Origin: an uncultured Bizionia sp.
GTDB lineage: Bacteria > Bacteroidota > Bacteroidia > Flavobacteriales > Flavobacteriaceae
DNA: 46,838 nucleotides
Assembly: GCA_947496215.1 (NCBI GenBank)
Contig: CANMCF010000028.1
Coordinates: 1 to 46,838, forward strand
Direction of reading: 5' to 3'
How positions within the stretch are numbered: the stretch's first letter is position 1; each line of letters starts with the position of its first letter. Positions 1 to 9,752 of this stretch are shown piece by piece. Under the pieces are notes generated by a model that made no database searches, was not told the origin of the DNA, and saw nothing but the letters and a program-made list of their open reading frames with translations. The position numbers were made by a program, and so were the translations under genes.

Positions 1-2714
1 GTCACTCCCGTTCCCGTCCATGTTCCATTAGAATCCGTTGGTGTTCCCGTCAAGGTGATTGGACTCCCATTGTCACACTGCCCGACATAGGCTCCTGCTT
101 CTACTGTCGAAGCATTGTTTATAGTCAAATTAACTTCATCCGAAATTGTGGGACATATTAATGAACCTCTTCTAACAACTACTCTGTATCTATTAGTTGA
201 CATTCCTATAAGAGGATTCGTAATTGTCAATGTATTGGTATTGGTGCCACTATAAACCCCTCCATCAGAAATATCATTCCATAGACCTAGTCCTCCTACT
301 TGTTCCTGCCATTGATATTGAATTCCTGTTAATATGGGACTACTGCTGCTATAATCAGGGTTTCCTCCAGAGAAAATCGTAGTATTCAAAGAAAATGCCG
401 AAGCATTAAAAACAACATTCTCATTAAGGCAAATGGTCTCATTTACAGGTTGAGTATCAATTTGTATTTGCGTAGCTATCACCTCATCACCAGAAACACC
501 ATCATATCCTCCTTGAACGCTTGTTCCTATAACCAAACCGTCACCATCATAAGTATAAGGGGCCATTCCAATAATACCATCTCCATCAGGATCACTTCCT
601 CCAGATTCCAATACATCAAAACAACCATCTCCATCACTGTCTAGATCTTTACAATCATCTAGACCATCACCATCTGTATCCTGTTGAGGCAAAACAACTG
701 TTGCTACAGTTTGCAAGGCAGCGGCAAGGCCTGAAAACCCGCCTACTCCATCATACTCTGATGAATCAAAATCAACATTATAATCTGTAACTTCCTGTAT
801 GGGATTCCCCATAGTCCCTGCAACATTATCGAACGTAAGCGATACAGCTGTTGAAACAGAGGTTGGGTTATTACCAAAATAATCTCCAGAATCAACACCT
901 ATGGCAAAGACATGAATACCATTAAATTCCAATATGTTTGCATAATTAGCTGTTGTAACATCAGATCCATTAGCGCCATCCGTAACAACAATTACTTCGT
1001 CTCCTCCAGTTAACGACAAGTCATTAACCGCAACATCAAATGCACTTGCCCAATGATCTGCTCTACCACCAACTCTACCATTTCTAAAATCTGAAATCCA
1101 AGCATCTAGAGGAGCTGTTGGATCGGATCCATCGGTTGGAAAATTAACATTAAGCACATGATCTGTTCTGTTATCAACATCCGTAAAATGAGACATTCCT
1201 ACAAAACTTATTGTATTGCCTGAACCTATTTGCGTATTAATAAAACTTGTCAATCCATTTTGGATATCTGTAATTTCCTGATTCATGATAGAGCCTGACT
1301 CGTCAATAAGCAGAGCAATGTGTTTGGCTACTCCAGAAGCATTTGCACAACCTTCTTCTGTATCAAGTATCCCATCATTGTCATCATCTAAATCACATTC
1401 ATCGCTAACATTGTCTCCATCACTATCAGGATTGCCAGAAGCAAGTGCATCGCAAGGATCTACAGAAGGCATTATTGATATGAAATGGTCTTCTACCTCT
1501 CCATTGCTAGCAAAGCCGTCCGAGTTTAAAACTTCAGATGAATTACTTGCCAATCGTATTCTTACCTTTAAATTAGTCGCAGTATTATCAACTGTAACCC
1601 CTGTCCAATTAAGCATAGCTGAACTGGAGCCTATTCCCACGGTTACAGATTGTCTCTCCGACGATTCAAAAACATCGTTATCATCAAAATCTATCCAAGC
1701 TGCAAGTATTGCATTTCCTGTTGTATTGTTATTATAAGGGATGTTTGCAGTGTAATTAATCGCATTGTCTACAATTGGAGTAAGCGAAAGACCTCCCTCG
1801 TCATCTAGGTAATCAAGCGTATCCCCACTAACGGCATCAACACCAAAAGCTTGAGGCACGCTCTCCATATCTGCCCTCACATCACCTATATACAAACTGC
1901 CATTGCACATATCTGCACCATGTGCCGCACTTGCATAACCGTTCGCATCTCCATAATCGTAACCAGTAGCCCTAAAGATGCCATTTACTTCAAAGTACCA
2001 ATCGAAATCTGTAGTTGATCCATCACCTGCATCTACAAATGCATCTCTCCCGTCTTGATACTCTATGACCATAGTAACAATTAGGTTTTTCACTGTAAGA
2101 AAGGAGACTTCTCCTAAATCAAAATATGGAAACACCAAAGGAAACCCAGTCAAACCATCTGAAAAGGAATGGTTCATTCCTGTACCATCATCAGTAAAAC
2201 TAAAATTTGACATTGCATCTATTCCTGCTAAAAATATTTCATTTGGAGGTACGGATGTATCATGCACCTCCATATAATCAATGGGAACATTGACACCATC
2301 CAATTCTGCTGACAGTGGATAAATACTTATAAGAGTACCATCATCTGCAGTAGTTTCCCATTTACTTGTTACAGGGTTATAGGTAAAGAAAGCATCTGAA
2401 TCATTATGATTGGTTTGATCCCAAAATCCTATATGGGTGATTAAATAAATTGCTTGAGCATTGTATATGCTAGAGGTTACGTTAGTATAATTTAACTTAA
2501 CAGTACTATAATCATTTCCAGAACTTGAGGCATTAATCCTATCAAACTGAGAATATGTTCCAGCTCCAATGGCTAAAGGTCTCAACAATTCATTTGATGA
2601 ATTGCTTGTATTTCCAGTATTGTCTGCTACACATTGAGCATTCAAATAATTAGAGAGTAACAATAATATCAATAAACTTTTGATCTTATTTTTAAGCGAT
2701 TCAACTTGTATCAT
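1..2714 (-). CDS. Giant secreted surface protein/adhesin, 5' part (VWA, GEVED, TSP3), truncated by window edge
   Basis: The frame reads without a stop from ATG 2714 to the left edge, so about 904 residues of a longer protein are present. It begins with a short charged stretch and a hydrophobic signal peptide ending near LNAQC. Around residue 408 is GEVEDHF, the hallmark of the GEVED domain of secreted Bacteroidota proteins. Near residues 428-450 is an Asp-rich thrombospondin type 3 calcium-binding run. A von Willebrand A domain follows at about residues 462-620, with an intact MIDAS start (DESGS) and a later VVTDG. A second TSP3 stretch lies near residues 675-705, then Ig-like or SprB-like repeat sequence. 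The unseen C-terminus probably carries a T9SS sorting domain. The likely role is calcium-dependent cell-surface adhesion. Open frames on the opposite strand are shadows of its Asp/Gly-rich repeats. Confidence 0.85.
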   Translation of the reverse strand, partial: MIQVESLKNKIKSLLILLLLSNYLNAQCVADNTGNTSNSSNELLRPLAIGAGTYSQFDRINASSSGNDYSTVKLNYTNVTSSIYNAQAIYLITHIGFWDQTNHNDSDAFFTYNPVTSKWETTADDGTLISIYPLSAELDGVNVPIDYMEVHDTSVPPNEIFLAGIDAMSNFSFTDDGTGMNHSFSDGLTGFPLVFPYFDLGEVSFLTVKNLIVTMVIEYQDGRDAFVDAGDGSTTDFDWYFEVNGIFRATGYDYGDANGYASAAHGADMCNGSLYIGDVRADMESVPQAFGVDAVSGDTLDYLDDEGGLSLTPIVDNAINYTANIPYNNNTTGNAILAAWIDFDDNDVFESSERQSVTVGIGSSSAMLNWTGVTVDNTATNLKVRIRLASNSSEVLNSDGFASNGEVEDHFISIMPSVDPCDALASGNPDSDGDNVSDECDLDDDNDGILDTEEGCANASGVAKHIALLIDESGSIMNQEITDIQNGLTSFINTQIGSGNTISFVGMSHFTDVDNRTDHVLNVNFPTDGSDPTAPLDAWISDFRNGRVGGRADHWASAFDVAVNDLSLTGGDEVIVVTDGANGSDVTTANYANILEFNGIHVFAIGVDSGDYFGNNPTSVSTAVSLTFDNVAGTMGNPIQEVTDYNVDFDSSEYDGVGGFSGLAAALQTVATVVLPQQDTDGDGLDDCKDLDSDGDGCFDVLESGGSDPDGDGIIGMAPYTYDGDGLVIGTSVQGGYDGVSGDEVIATQIQIDTQPVNETICLNENVVFNASAFSLNTTIFSGGNPDYSSSSPILTGIQYQWQEQVGGLGLWNDISDGGVYSGTNTNTLTITNPLIGMSTNRYRVVVRRGSLICPTISDEVNLTINNASTVEAGAYVGQCDNGSPITLTGTPTDSNGTWTGTGV

Positions 2715-2987
2715 ATAAAGTTAGATTTAGTTATAGTTAGTATTTGGTAATTCAATTTGATCATTCCAAAAACCGAAAACGATCCTTGAAAATCAAATCA
2801 ACACATTTACATTAAAAAGCACATTGCAAAAATAAGCTTGCTTCTCTCACACCTTTCCCATGGTTTTCATTAGATAAAAAAACATAGCAATCATCTAGAC
2901 CCAAACAAACAATCCTCATTCAATTAAAAAACCCCTGAAAACCACTATTCTCATACGGTATCATTTCTTTTATTTAGCAAAAAAAAA
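2715..2987. other. Divergent intergenic region between adhesin and S74 protein
   Basis: This AT-rich spacer separates two divergent genes and must hold both promoters. I found no full TTG-N(17-23)-TAnnTTTG match in either direction and no stable hairpin. A run of nine A residues directly precedes the plus-strand ATG at 2988. Confidence 0.4.
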
Positions 2988-4094
2988 ATGAAAAAATTGC
3001 GTTTATTTTTAGTTTTCATCATTACTTCACAATTATCTTTCTCTCAAGTAGGCATTGGAACAGTCAATCCAGACCCTAGTAGCATTTTACATTTAAATAG
3101 TACAACAGCTGGACTATTGATCCCGAGATTAACTCATGTTCAAAAGTTAATCATCCCATCTCCTGCCGAGGGTTTGATAATATATCAGACTGATAATGAT
3201 TCAGGATTTTGGTATTATGATGGTACAATTTGGAGACCTCTCAGGGACTATTACACTTTTTCCAATGGTCTAAATGCAAGTGGCATAAACGCAAAATTAG
3301 GTGGAACCTTAATAGAGGATACAGATATTGACTTAAGTGATTCTGATTTAAATATCAAGACTACTTCCAGCTTATCGTTTCCTGGGCGATTTTCCATATA
3401 TGGTAACGATCGTGAAATATTCCAAACAAATCTAAATCAAAGTTATGCGCATTTTGGAGGCTACGCCTATATAGACGGCTCTGTAGATGGAACAACTCTC
3501 TCAACAATTGGAGGGGACGATTTTGCCATTGATGTAGTTGCAGGGTTTCAAAGCAAAACCAAAATTGGAGGATCATCCATTAGGTTGGGTTCTGTTGAAT
3601 ACCTAACCGATGGTGTTGATGAAGTTTATTTAAAAGCCTTGGCTGGTTTCCATCCCCATGAGGATCAAACAAACTCTTATGGTTCATCCTTGGGTGATGC
3701 GAGTAAAAAATGGGCGAGAGTCTATGCCAATGATGGTGTAATACAAACTTCTGACATGAGATATAAAACAAATGTAAAAAAACTTGAATATGGTTTAGAA
3801 GAAATTTTGAAATTAAATACCATTACATACAATTGGAAAGACAATAAAATTGGTAATACTATTTTAAAAAATGAAGAACAAGAAAACAAAATTGGCTTGT
3901 CTGCTCAAGAACTGCTAAACATAATTCCTGAAGTCGTAAAAACACATAGTTGGGTTCTCAATGATGAAAATGGCAATTACAAACTCATTGAGAATGAAAA
4001 ATTGGGTGTGAATTATTCTGAAATAATTCCAATACTGATAAATGCCATTCAAGAACTTCACAAACAAATTGAGGAACTCAAAAAGAAAGAATAA
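2988..4094 (+). CDS. Secreted protein with C-terminal S74 (endosialidase-type) chaperone/autoprocessing domain
   Basis: The 368-residue product starts with a clear signal peptide (MKKLRLFLVFIITSQLSFSQ) followed by VGIGTVNPDPSSILHLNST, the usual N-terminus of flavobacterial secreted tail-fibre-like proteins. The middle (about 90-250) is a Gly/Asp/Ser-rich beta-structured stalk. From residue 255 comes an intramolecular chaperone of the S74 family. It shows the cleavage-site signature S255-D256-x-R-x-K, the 'YGLEEILKLNTITYNWKD' segment, 'IGLSAQELLNIIPEVV', and a final coiled coil (about 348-367). In phage tail spikes this domain trimerises the stalk and then cleaves itself off just before the Ser. 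No phage structural gene is nearby, and the signal peptide points to a host surface fibre. A small gene follows after 23 bases. Confidence 0.88.
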   Translation: MKKLRLFLVFIITSQLSFSQVGIGTVNPDPSSILHLNSTTAGLLIPRLTHVQKLIIPSPAEGLIIYQTDNDSGFWYYDGTIWRPLRDYYTFSNGLNASGINAKLGGTLIEDTDIDLSDSDLNIKTTSSLSFPGRFSIYGNDREIFQTNLNQSYAHFGGYAYIDGSVDGTTLSTIGGDDFAIDVVAGFQSKTKIGGSSIRLGSVEYLTDGVDEVYLKALAGFHPHEDQTNSYGSSLGDASKKWARVYANDGVIQTSDMRYKTNVKKLEYGLEEILKLNTITYNWKDNKIGNTILKNEEQENKIGLSAQELLNIIPEVVKTHSWVLNDENGNYKLIENEKLGVNYSEIIPILINAIQELHKQIEELKKKE

Positions 4095-4117
4095 TCAAAT
4101 CTCCACAAACAAAAGAA

Positions 4118-4372
4118 ATGTCCCTACCAAAAACAAAGAAAAAGGTTTTTATACCTATAAAAATTGATGACGTACTCTTTTTGATAAATTCATTAGACTA
4201 CATTCATCTTGAAGATTCCATTAAAAGACTGGACAGTTTCGACTACAAATCGACAAAATACTCTCTGTCAAAATATTACATAATTGAAAAGCTAAATTCT
4301 ATCAAGAAAAAATCTATAAAATCTAAAAAAGACAACAATGCACTCCCATTGGCAGAGTATTTCACTAAATAG
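4118..4372 (+). CDS. Small Lys-rich hypothetical protein (84 aa)
   Basis: I do not recognise this protein. It starts 23 bases after the S74 gene on the same strand, so the two are probably co-transcribed. It has no signal peptide or membrane segment. It is rich in Lys and Ile, with a predicted helical middle and a basic tail (KKKSIKSKK). Some alternating hydrophobic spacing supports a folded, helical cytoplasmic protein. It could also be a chance open frame in AT-rich DNA; spacing and a clean ATG favour a real gene. Confidence 0.45.
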   Translation: MSLPKTKKKVFIPIKIDDVLFLINSLDYIHLEDSIKRLDSFDYKSTKYSLSKYYIIEKLNSIKKKSIKSKKDNNALPLAEYFTK

Positions 4373-4992
4373 CTTATTTTCAATTGGGTTGTGATTGAAT
4401 TTAATGTCCCTGAGGGCTTGCAACAAAAAAAGAGGTATCAAGCTAAGAATCATTCAGATGCTTTGATGGTTCTCTTTGGGTTTAAATTCTTCCATGAATT
4501 TATCGGATGAATGTTTTTATTATACCAAATCTTACCCGTTGAGAAGTCGACATCTCAACTTCAGTCAACCTCACTAGTTGATAGTTGTATAAATTCCTTC
4601 TTTAAGACTTCAACTTGATCTTCCTTCAGAGAATACTTAAAACTCGATTCATTGACTAATCATACTCTCAAAATTAAATAAATAACATAGATGCAATTAA
4701 ACATATCCAGCCTCATTTAATTTTTGTGAAATGAAGCTCCTCACTTGACTTCCTCCATTCTTTCTGAATAACAACTTTCAAAAAACTAACGATCAACCCA
4801 TTAAAAACCTATAAATCAGCGCACCCAATGAAAACCATGGAGATTATCTCTCTAAACAACCCGACATTTAACATATTGTTTTTTTAAAAAGCAAATTTCA
4901 GACACCTAAACCATATTGACAATATCACCATGCAATGAATAACAACGTTCAAATCCCACATACTACATAAACAACTATTAAAAACTTGAAAA
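4373..4992. other. 620-base intergenic stretch with no recognised gene
   Basis: No convincing coding frame, tRNA or classical terminator is visible. A 7-base inverted repeat (GTTGAGA at 4538-4544 and TCTCAAC at 4553-4559, 8-base loop) is present but has no T-tract. The last 100 bases should hold the promoter of the BNR gene starting at 4993, but no full Bacteroidota consensus was found. Confidence 0.4.
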
Positions 4993-7719
4993 ATGAAAAA
5001 TGACAGCATTCGTTCTTTTAACTTAGCATTATTATATTTATTGGTTTCTTTTGTTGCCTTGGCCCAGAAGAGAGAAAATAAAAACAATTTAAGTTCGAAA
5101 AAAGAAGAAGTGAAAATTAATTTCAAAGAGAACTCATCTCTAAGGACTTATACAAATGTTTCAGATTATTTTTCCCATTTAAGAAGATCGAACAACAATA
5201 TCAGTTGGTTTGAAGTGGGACCTACAGATGTAGGAGGAAGAATAAGAACCATTGGAATAGATAGAACAAACCCGAACACACTCATAGTGGCTGGAGTAAC
5301 TGGAGGCATATGGAAAACTACCGACAAAGGAGTTTCATGGCAACTGAAAAGCGATTTAAGCCAAAATTTTAGTGTAACTAGTATTATTCAAAATCCTTCC
5401 ACCCCATCAATATGGTACGCCTCTACTGGAGAAGAATCCTCCTATAGCCATGGAGCTGGCATATTGTATAAATCTGTTGACAATGGAGAGACATGGGCAA
5501 ACGTATCTGTACCACAAAGCCCTGAAAATTACCTTTATTTAACATCTAAACTAGCAATAAGCCCAACTACAGGTTCCTTTTTTGTGGCGACCAACGGGTT
5601 TGGCATAGCTAGATCAACAAACAATGGAGTAGAATTCAATCTAGTTTTGGGCAATCCAAACGGAACTTACAATTACAATTCTGATGACAGTTTCATTTAC
5701 AGCGATGTTGTCGTAAATCAAAATGGAACACTTTTAGCACAAGTAAGTGGTGAATTATCCGAAGGAGCCGGTTTTTACAAATCAATAGATGATGGGATTA
5801 CATGGACGAACATCACCCCTAGTTACTTTACCATGCTCCCAAACGAAATTGACATAGAACGAAGCGTAATAGCTTTTGCCCCATCTAATCCAGATGTAGC
5901 ATATTCATTCACAAACTCCATGCAAGGAGCAAATGGATTGAATGAGAACATTCATTTTCATAAAATCGATGTAACAACTGGAACTTTCGAAAACCGATCC
6001 CAAAATTTAACAAAAATTGCCTTTACTCCAAATGACATTTATAGATTGCCAAGTACTCAAGACAATTACGATATGGACATTGCTGTAAAACAGGACGACG
6101 AAAACTTTGTAGTGATTGCGGGGCAATCAGGAACATTCAGAAGTTCAAATGGCTACACGACCAACACAGGTACATATGATGACTGGACATCTGTCAACAA
6201 CTCTCAAAATATTGCAGGCGGTGCCCACAATTCTCATTTAGATCATCATGTAGTGGTATTCGACCCTCAGACTCCAAACAGGCTTTGGTGTGGAAATGAT
6301 GGAGGAATAGATGTGCTGGAAGACGCAAATGCTGACAATACCCTAATCACTTGGTCTAGTAAAAACAATGGACTCAACATAACACAGTTCTATGATTTAT
6401 CAATTGCACCATTAAATCAAGGAAACAAGGTTATTGGAAGCACTCAAGACAATGCTGCTCCTGTAATGCAATGGAACGAAAACAACGCCGTATCCAAATT
6501 CACGACAGCTGTAACGGGAGGTGATGGATCTAAGTCTTTTTGGAAAAACAACTATGTCTTTGGAATGGGAAATGGGGGTGAATCACCTTCTATATTTGAA
6601 ACAAGCAAATTCCAAGGTAGCACTTTCCCTTATCATACCTTTGCAAACATGGGAGGTTTTCTACCTGACAATACTCATTATAAAGGTTCCAACTATCAAT
6701 ATGTTGCCATAAACCCAAATAATGAAAATATAATTTTCATTGCCACTGGATTAGACAAGTTATATAAGGGAACAAATGCAATTAGCTGGAATTCTATGAC
6801 TCAACAAGATATCAAACAAGCTATTTCAACTATAAACATTAGTTCCTTGGGAAGTGGATTAACAGATTATGGTTTTTCCCAATTAGCATATGGCAACGAT
6901 TCTAGCGATACTTTTTATTTCTCATTGAGCACTTTGGGAAATCCTTCTCTTACAATTAAACCTAAACTCTACAAATTAGCCAACGCTAGTACATCTTCAT
7001 TATCTAATGCCACAGAAATAAGTTCACTCTTGTTTCCTGACAATGGAGAGGTTGAAGATATTGTTTTGAATAGAGAAGACAACAATGAATTCATTGTTGT
7101 GATGTCAAACCCCAACACACAATCTGTGTTTCATACCTTAGATGGAGGACAAACTTATCAAAGTATTTCTGGAAATTTAAATTTATCTGGCTTCTCTCCT
7201 TATTTCAATTGCGCTGAAATAATTACTACAAATCAAGGAAAAACCTATCTATTAGGTTCTACTCAAGGATTGTTTTCAACAGAAATAATTAATGGCAACC
7301 AAACCATATGGAACAATGAAGCCATGCTAACAATAGGAAAATGCCAGATTACTGATATTGACTTCCGCTCGGAAGACAATATGATTGGTATAGCCACTTT
7401 TGGTAGAGGGATATTCATGGGAAATGCCAATGATTTAACCCTATCCTCAGGCCCTTTTCCAAATGAAAACGGAATTGAAATATCTCCAAATCCAGTTGAA
7501 GACATTTTAAGCATTGAATTTCCTTCCAATGAACTAAAAAAATTGAAATTGATTATTTATGATATGATGGGTCAGCAAATCAAAGCAATAGACATTGACA
7601 GTCTGAATCAAAAGTCAACTATTGATATGTCCAATGTCTCAGAAGGGATCTATTTACTTAAAATTTACGACAAATCATCCTTTAAAATAAATAGCGTTTT
7701 CAAATTGATGAAAAACTAA
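4993..7719 (+). CDS. Secreted BNR/sortilin-type beta-propeller protein with T9SS sorting domain
   Basis: The 908-residue product has a signal peptide (about residues 1-25, ending VALAQ). It then shows repeated Asp-box/BNR motifs of the VPS10/sortilin type: 'GVTGGIWKTTDKGVSWQ', 'LYKSVDNGETWANV', 'FYKSIDDGITWTNI', 'VFHTLDGGQTYQSI'. The order 'VGPTDVGGRIRTIGIDRTNPN' is typical of secreted propeller proteins that resemble xyloglucanases. The C-terminus (about the last 80 residues) is a type A T9SS sorting domain, with 'ISPNPVEDILSIEF', 'YDMMGQQI' and 'GIYLLKIY'. The protein should cross the outer membrane through the T9SS encoded at 18.5-23.1 kb. Whether it is an enzyme or a binding propeller cannot be decided, because no glycosidase catalytic pair stands out. 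The sensor kinase follows after 93 bases. Confidence 0.88.
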   Translation: MKNDSIRSFNLALLYLLVSFVALAQKRENKNNLSSKKEEVKINFKENSSLRTYTNVSDYFSHLRRSNNNISWFEVGPTDVGGRIRTIGIDRTNPNTLIVAGVTGGIWKTTDKGVSWQLKSDLSQNFSVTSIIQNPSTPSIWYASTGEESSYSHGAGILYKSVDNGETWANVSVPQSPENYLYLTSKLAISPTTGSFFVATNGFGIARSTNNGVEFNLVLGNPNGTYNYNSDDSFIYSDVVVNQNGTLLAQVSGELSEGAGFYKSIDDGITWTNITPSYFTMLPNEIDIERSVIAFAPSNPDVAYSFTNSMQGANGLNENIHFHKIDVTTGTFENRSQNLTKIAFTPNDIYRLPSTQDNYDMDIAVKQDDENFVVIAGQSGTFRSSNGYTTNTGTYDDWTSVNNSQNIAGGAHNSHLDHHVVVFDPQTPNRLWCGNDGGIDVLEDANADNTLITWSSKNNGLNITQFYDLSIAPLNQGNKVIGSTQDNAAPVMQWNENNAVSKFTTAVTGGDGSKSFWKNNYVFGMGNGGESPSIFETSKFQGSTFPYHTFANMGGFLPDNTHYKGSNYQYVAINPNNENIIFIATGLDKLYKGTNAISWNSMTQQDIKQAISTINISSLGSGLTDYGFSQLAYGNDSSDTFYFSLSTLGNPSLTIKPKLYKLANASTSSLSNATEISSLLFPDNGEVEDIVLNREDNNEFIVVMSNPNTQSVFHTLDGGQTYQSISGNLNLSGFSPYFNCAEIITTNQGKTYLLGSTQGLFSTEIINGNQTIWNNEAMLTIGKCQITDIDFRSEDNMIGIATFGRGIFMGNANDLTLSSGPFPNENGIEISPNPVEDILSIEFPSNELKKLKLIIYDMMGQQIKAIDIDSLNQKSTIDMSNVSEGIYLLKIYDKSSFKINSVFKLMKN

Positions 7720-7812
7720 AACAATCATCAATGTTAAAAATTGACATGAAGTCGAAAAATACATTCCAAATAATTAACCTTGAACCATCCTAAAAGTTCT
7801 CAAACTTAATTT

Positions 7813-9672
7813 ATGAAACTTGCTTGGCTTTCATTACTTGTAGCTTTAGTCCACTTTTTTGTTTCTTCTCAAGAAAGTAAAAATTTTGAAACCATTAAAG
7901 AACGAGTGTCAAGAACATTCTTCAAAAACCCTGAGAAAGCAAAAAAAGATGCCTATCTACTATATGAAAAAGCCAAAACAAATGAAGAAATCGAAACTTC
8001 TCTTAAATATTTGGGTTATATATATGATCTGACTGGAGAACCAGATTCTGCAAGAGCATATCTAACAAGAAGGCTTGAATTCAACAAAGAACATTTCAAA
8101 AATCAAATACTTCATTTTGATGCAATCATCAGTTATGCAAATTGGGGGAAAAACTATGTAGATAGTCAAACTCTAATGGCAGAATTGATTGATGGCCTTT
8201 CATTGATCGATACTAGTGCAAATACCCAAGAAAAAGGATTGATGTATCTATTGCTAGGAGATATTTTCTTAAAAGAAAACAACCTGGACAAAGCCAGTGA
8301 TTATTTTGACAAATCATTTAAACTAATCAAAGGGAAATATGTGGTTTCAGATTATTATTTAAGAAAAAGTGAAATTGAAATACGACGATTCAATTATGCC
8401 AAAGCAAAAAAACTTCTATTGAAAGGTTTTACTTTAATTAAAAATGAACAAATTTTCACTTATCCGAATTTTCTTAACAAATTAGGTTTTGTTTCTTTGA
8501 TGTCCAACGAATATGACAAGGCTGAAGTTTATTTAATGAAATCCCTGAATTATCAAGAAGAAAACAACTTCAGGGGATTATCTTCTGAAACTTATCTGAA
8601 CTTATTCTATTTATCAAAAAGGACGAAAAACGAAGATGAAAAAACATACTTGAATGAAGCTGTCAAACATGCAAATGGCAACATTGTAATTTTAAGCAGC
8701 ATTTATTTAGCATTTAAAGACTATTACTCAAGAAAAGACAATAGCACGAAGGAATATGAATACTTAAATAAATTCAACAAGTTAAATGACAGCATCTTTA
8801 GCATAGAAAGAGCAAAAGCCAGAGCTGACATCGAATCCAGATACCAATTGAAAGAAAATCAAAAGGAAATAGCTTTAAAAGAAAAAATCATTGAAATCAA
8901 TGAAAAAACAAAAAAACTATATGCCATAGTCATTACTCTTCTATTTTTATTGCTTTTGATTGTAATGATGTTTTTTTGGCTTAAGATCAAAGCGCAAAAA
9001 AAAAGATCGGCCTTGGAGCATCTTTTACATGAAGAACATTTGAAATTGATATTCGAAAATCACAAAACAGAGATCATCAAGGAAAAAGTAAAGACAAAAA
9101 TTGAGGAAAGAGAAAAACTTTCATTAGAAATCCATGACGGAATAGCCAACGAAATTAGTGCATTGAAACTCTCCATAATCAATGATTCGAGACTTAGCAA
9201 AAATGAAATAATTGATTCTACAGTTAAAAAAATCGACAAATTATATCAAGAGGTTAGAAATTTATCACACAACCTCGATCCAAATACCATTACTGAAGTA
9301 GAGTTTTATCAACTAATTGATAAGATGTGCTCAATTACTGAAAAACAAGGAATAAGGGTTAAAAAACAAGTTCTCATGAGTAAAAAAATAAATACTCTGG
9401 ATGAACGGATATTATTAAATCTATGCAGAATATTTCAAGAAGCAATCAATAACATTGTCAAGCATTCCAATGCAACTGAAGCCTTTGTCGAAATAATAGA
9501 AACAAACAATGAACTTCACTTTGAAATTTCGGACAACGGTGATGGCATCAACAACTCCAACAAATCAGGAATTGGCATTAAAAACATCAAAACACGAGTT
9601 ACAAGCTTGAATGGAAACGTTAAAATAATTTCAAAAAATGGTACTACGATCAAAATGGAAATACCAATTTAA
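7813..9672 (+). CDS. Sensor histidine kinase with extracytoplasmic TPR domain (HisKA_3 type)
   Basis: The 619-residue product has a signal peptide (1-20), then about 340 residues of helical TPR-like repeats. A coiled coil leads to a single membrane span (about 370-391), followed by a cytoplasmic kinase core. The HisKA_3 dimerisation box contains the phospho-acceptor H441 in 'LEIHDGIANE'. The ATPase domain has an N box ('FQEAINNIVKHS', 540-552), a G1 box ('SDNGDGI', 573-579) and a G2-like 'SGIGIKNI'. This architecture is the NarX/DesK-type kinase common in Bacteroidota, which pairs with LuxR-type regulators. The matching regulator lies two genes downstream (11212), with a chitinase gene between them. 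The TPR region probably senses a periplasmic or envelope ligand; the ligand is unknown. Confidence 0.9.
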   Translation: MKLAWLSLLVALVHFFVSSQESKNFETIKERVSRTFFKNPEKAKKDAYLLYEKAKTNEEIETSLKYLGYIYDLTGEPDSARAYLTRRLEFNKEHFKNQILHFDAIISYANWGKNYVDSQTLMAELIDGLSLIDTSANTQEKGLMYLLLGDIFLKENNLDKASDYFDKSFKLIKGKYVVSDYYLRKSEIEIRRFNYAKAKKLLLKGFTLIKNEQIFTYPNFLNKLGFVSLMSNEYDKAEVYLMKSLNYQEENNFRGLSSETYLNLFYLSKRTKNEDEKTYLNEAVKHANGNIVILSSIYLAFKDYYSRKDNSTKEYEYLNKFNKLNDSIFSIERAKARADIESRYQLKENQKEIALKEKIIEINEKTKKLYAIVITLLFLLLLIVMMFFWLKIKAQKKRSALEHLLHEEHLKLIFENHKTEIIKEKVKTKIEEREKLSLEIHDGIANEISALKLSIINDSRLSKNEIIDSTVKKIDKLYQEVRNLSHNLDPNTITEVEFYQLIDKMCSITEKQGIRVKKQVLMSKKINTLDERILLNLCRIFQEAINNIVKHSNATEAFVEIIETNNELHFEISDNGDGINNSNKSGIGIKNIKTRVTSLNGNVKIISKNGTTIKMEIPI

Positions 9673-9752
9673 TATCTACCCCCTGAAAACCATAGTTTTT
9701 TTCATCAATATTAATTAGACCTTTGTCTTAAATTATTCTAAACCCTACATTT

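Noticed and set aside
1285-1737. Open frame on the plus strand inside the adhesin region
   Set aside because: It is the complement of the adhesin's GEVED/TSP3 segment; Ser-rich composition reflects the Asp/Gly repeats on the coding strand.
2988-4094. Prophage remnant suggested by the tail-fibre-like S74 domain
   Set aside because: No capsid, tail, integrase or lysis genes nearby, and the protein carries a bacterial signal peptide.
4538-4559. 7-bp inverted repeat as a terminator
   Set aside because: No T-tract and 166 bases from the nearest stop codon; could arise by chance in this AT-rich gap.
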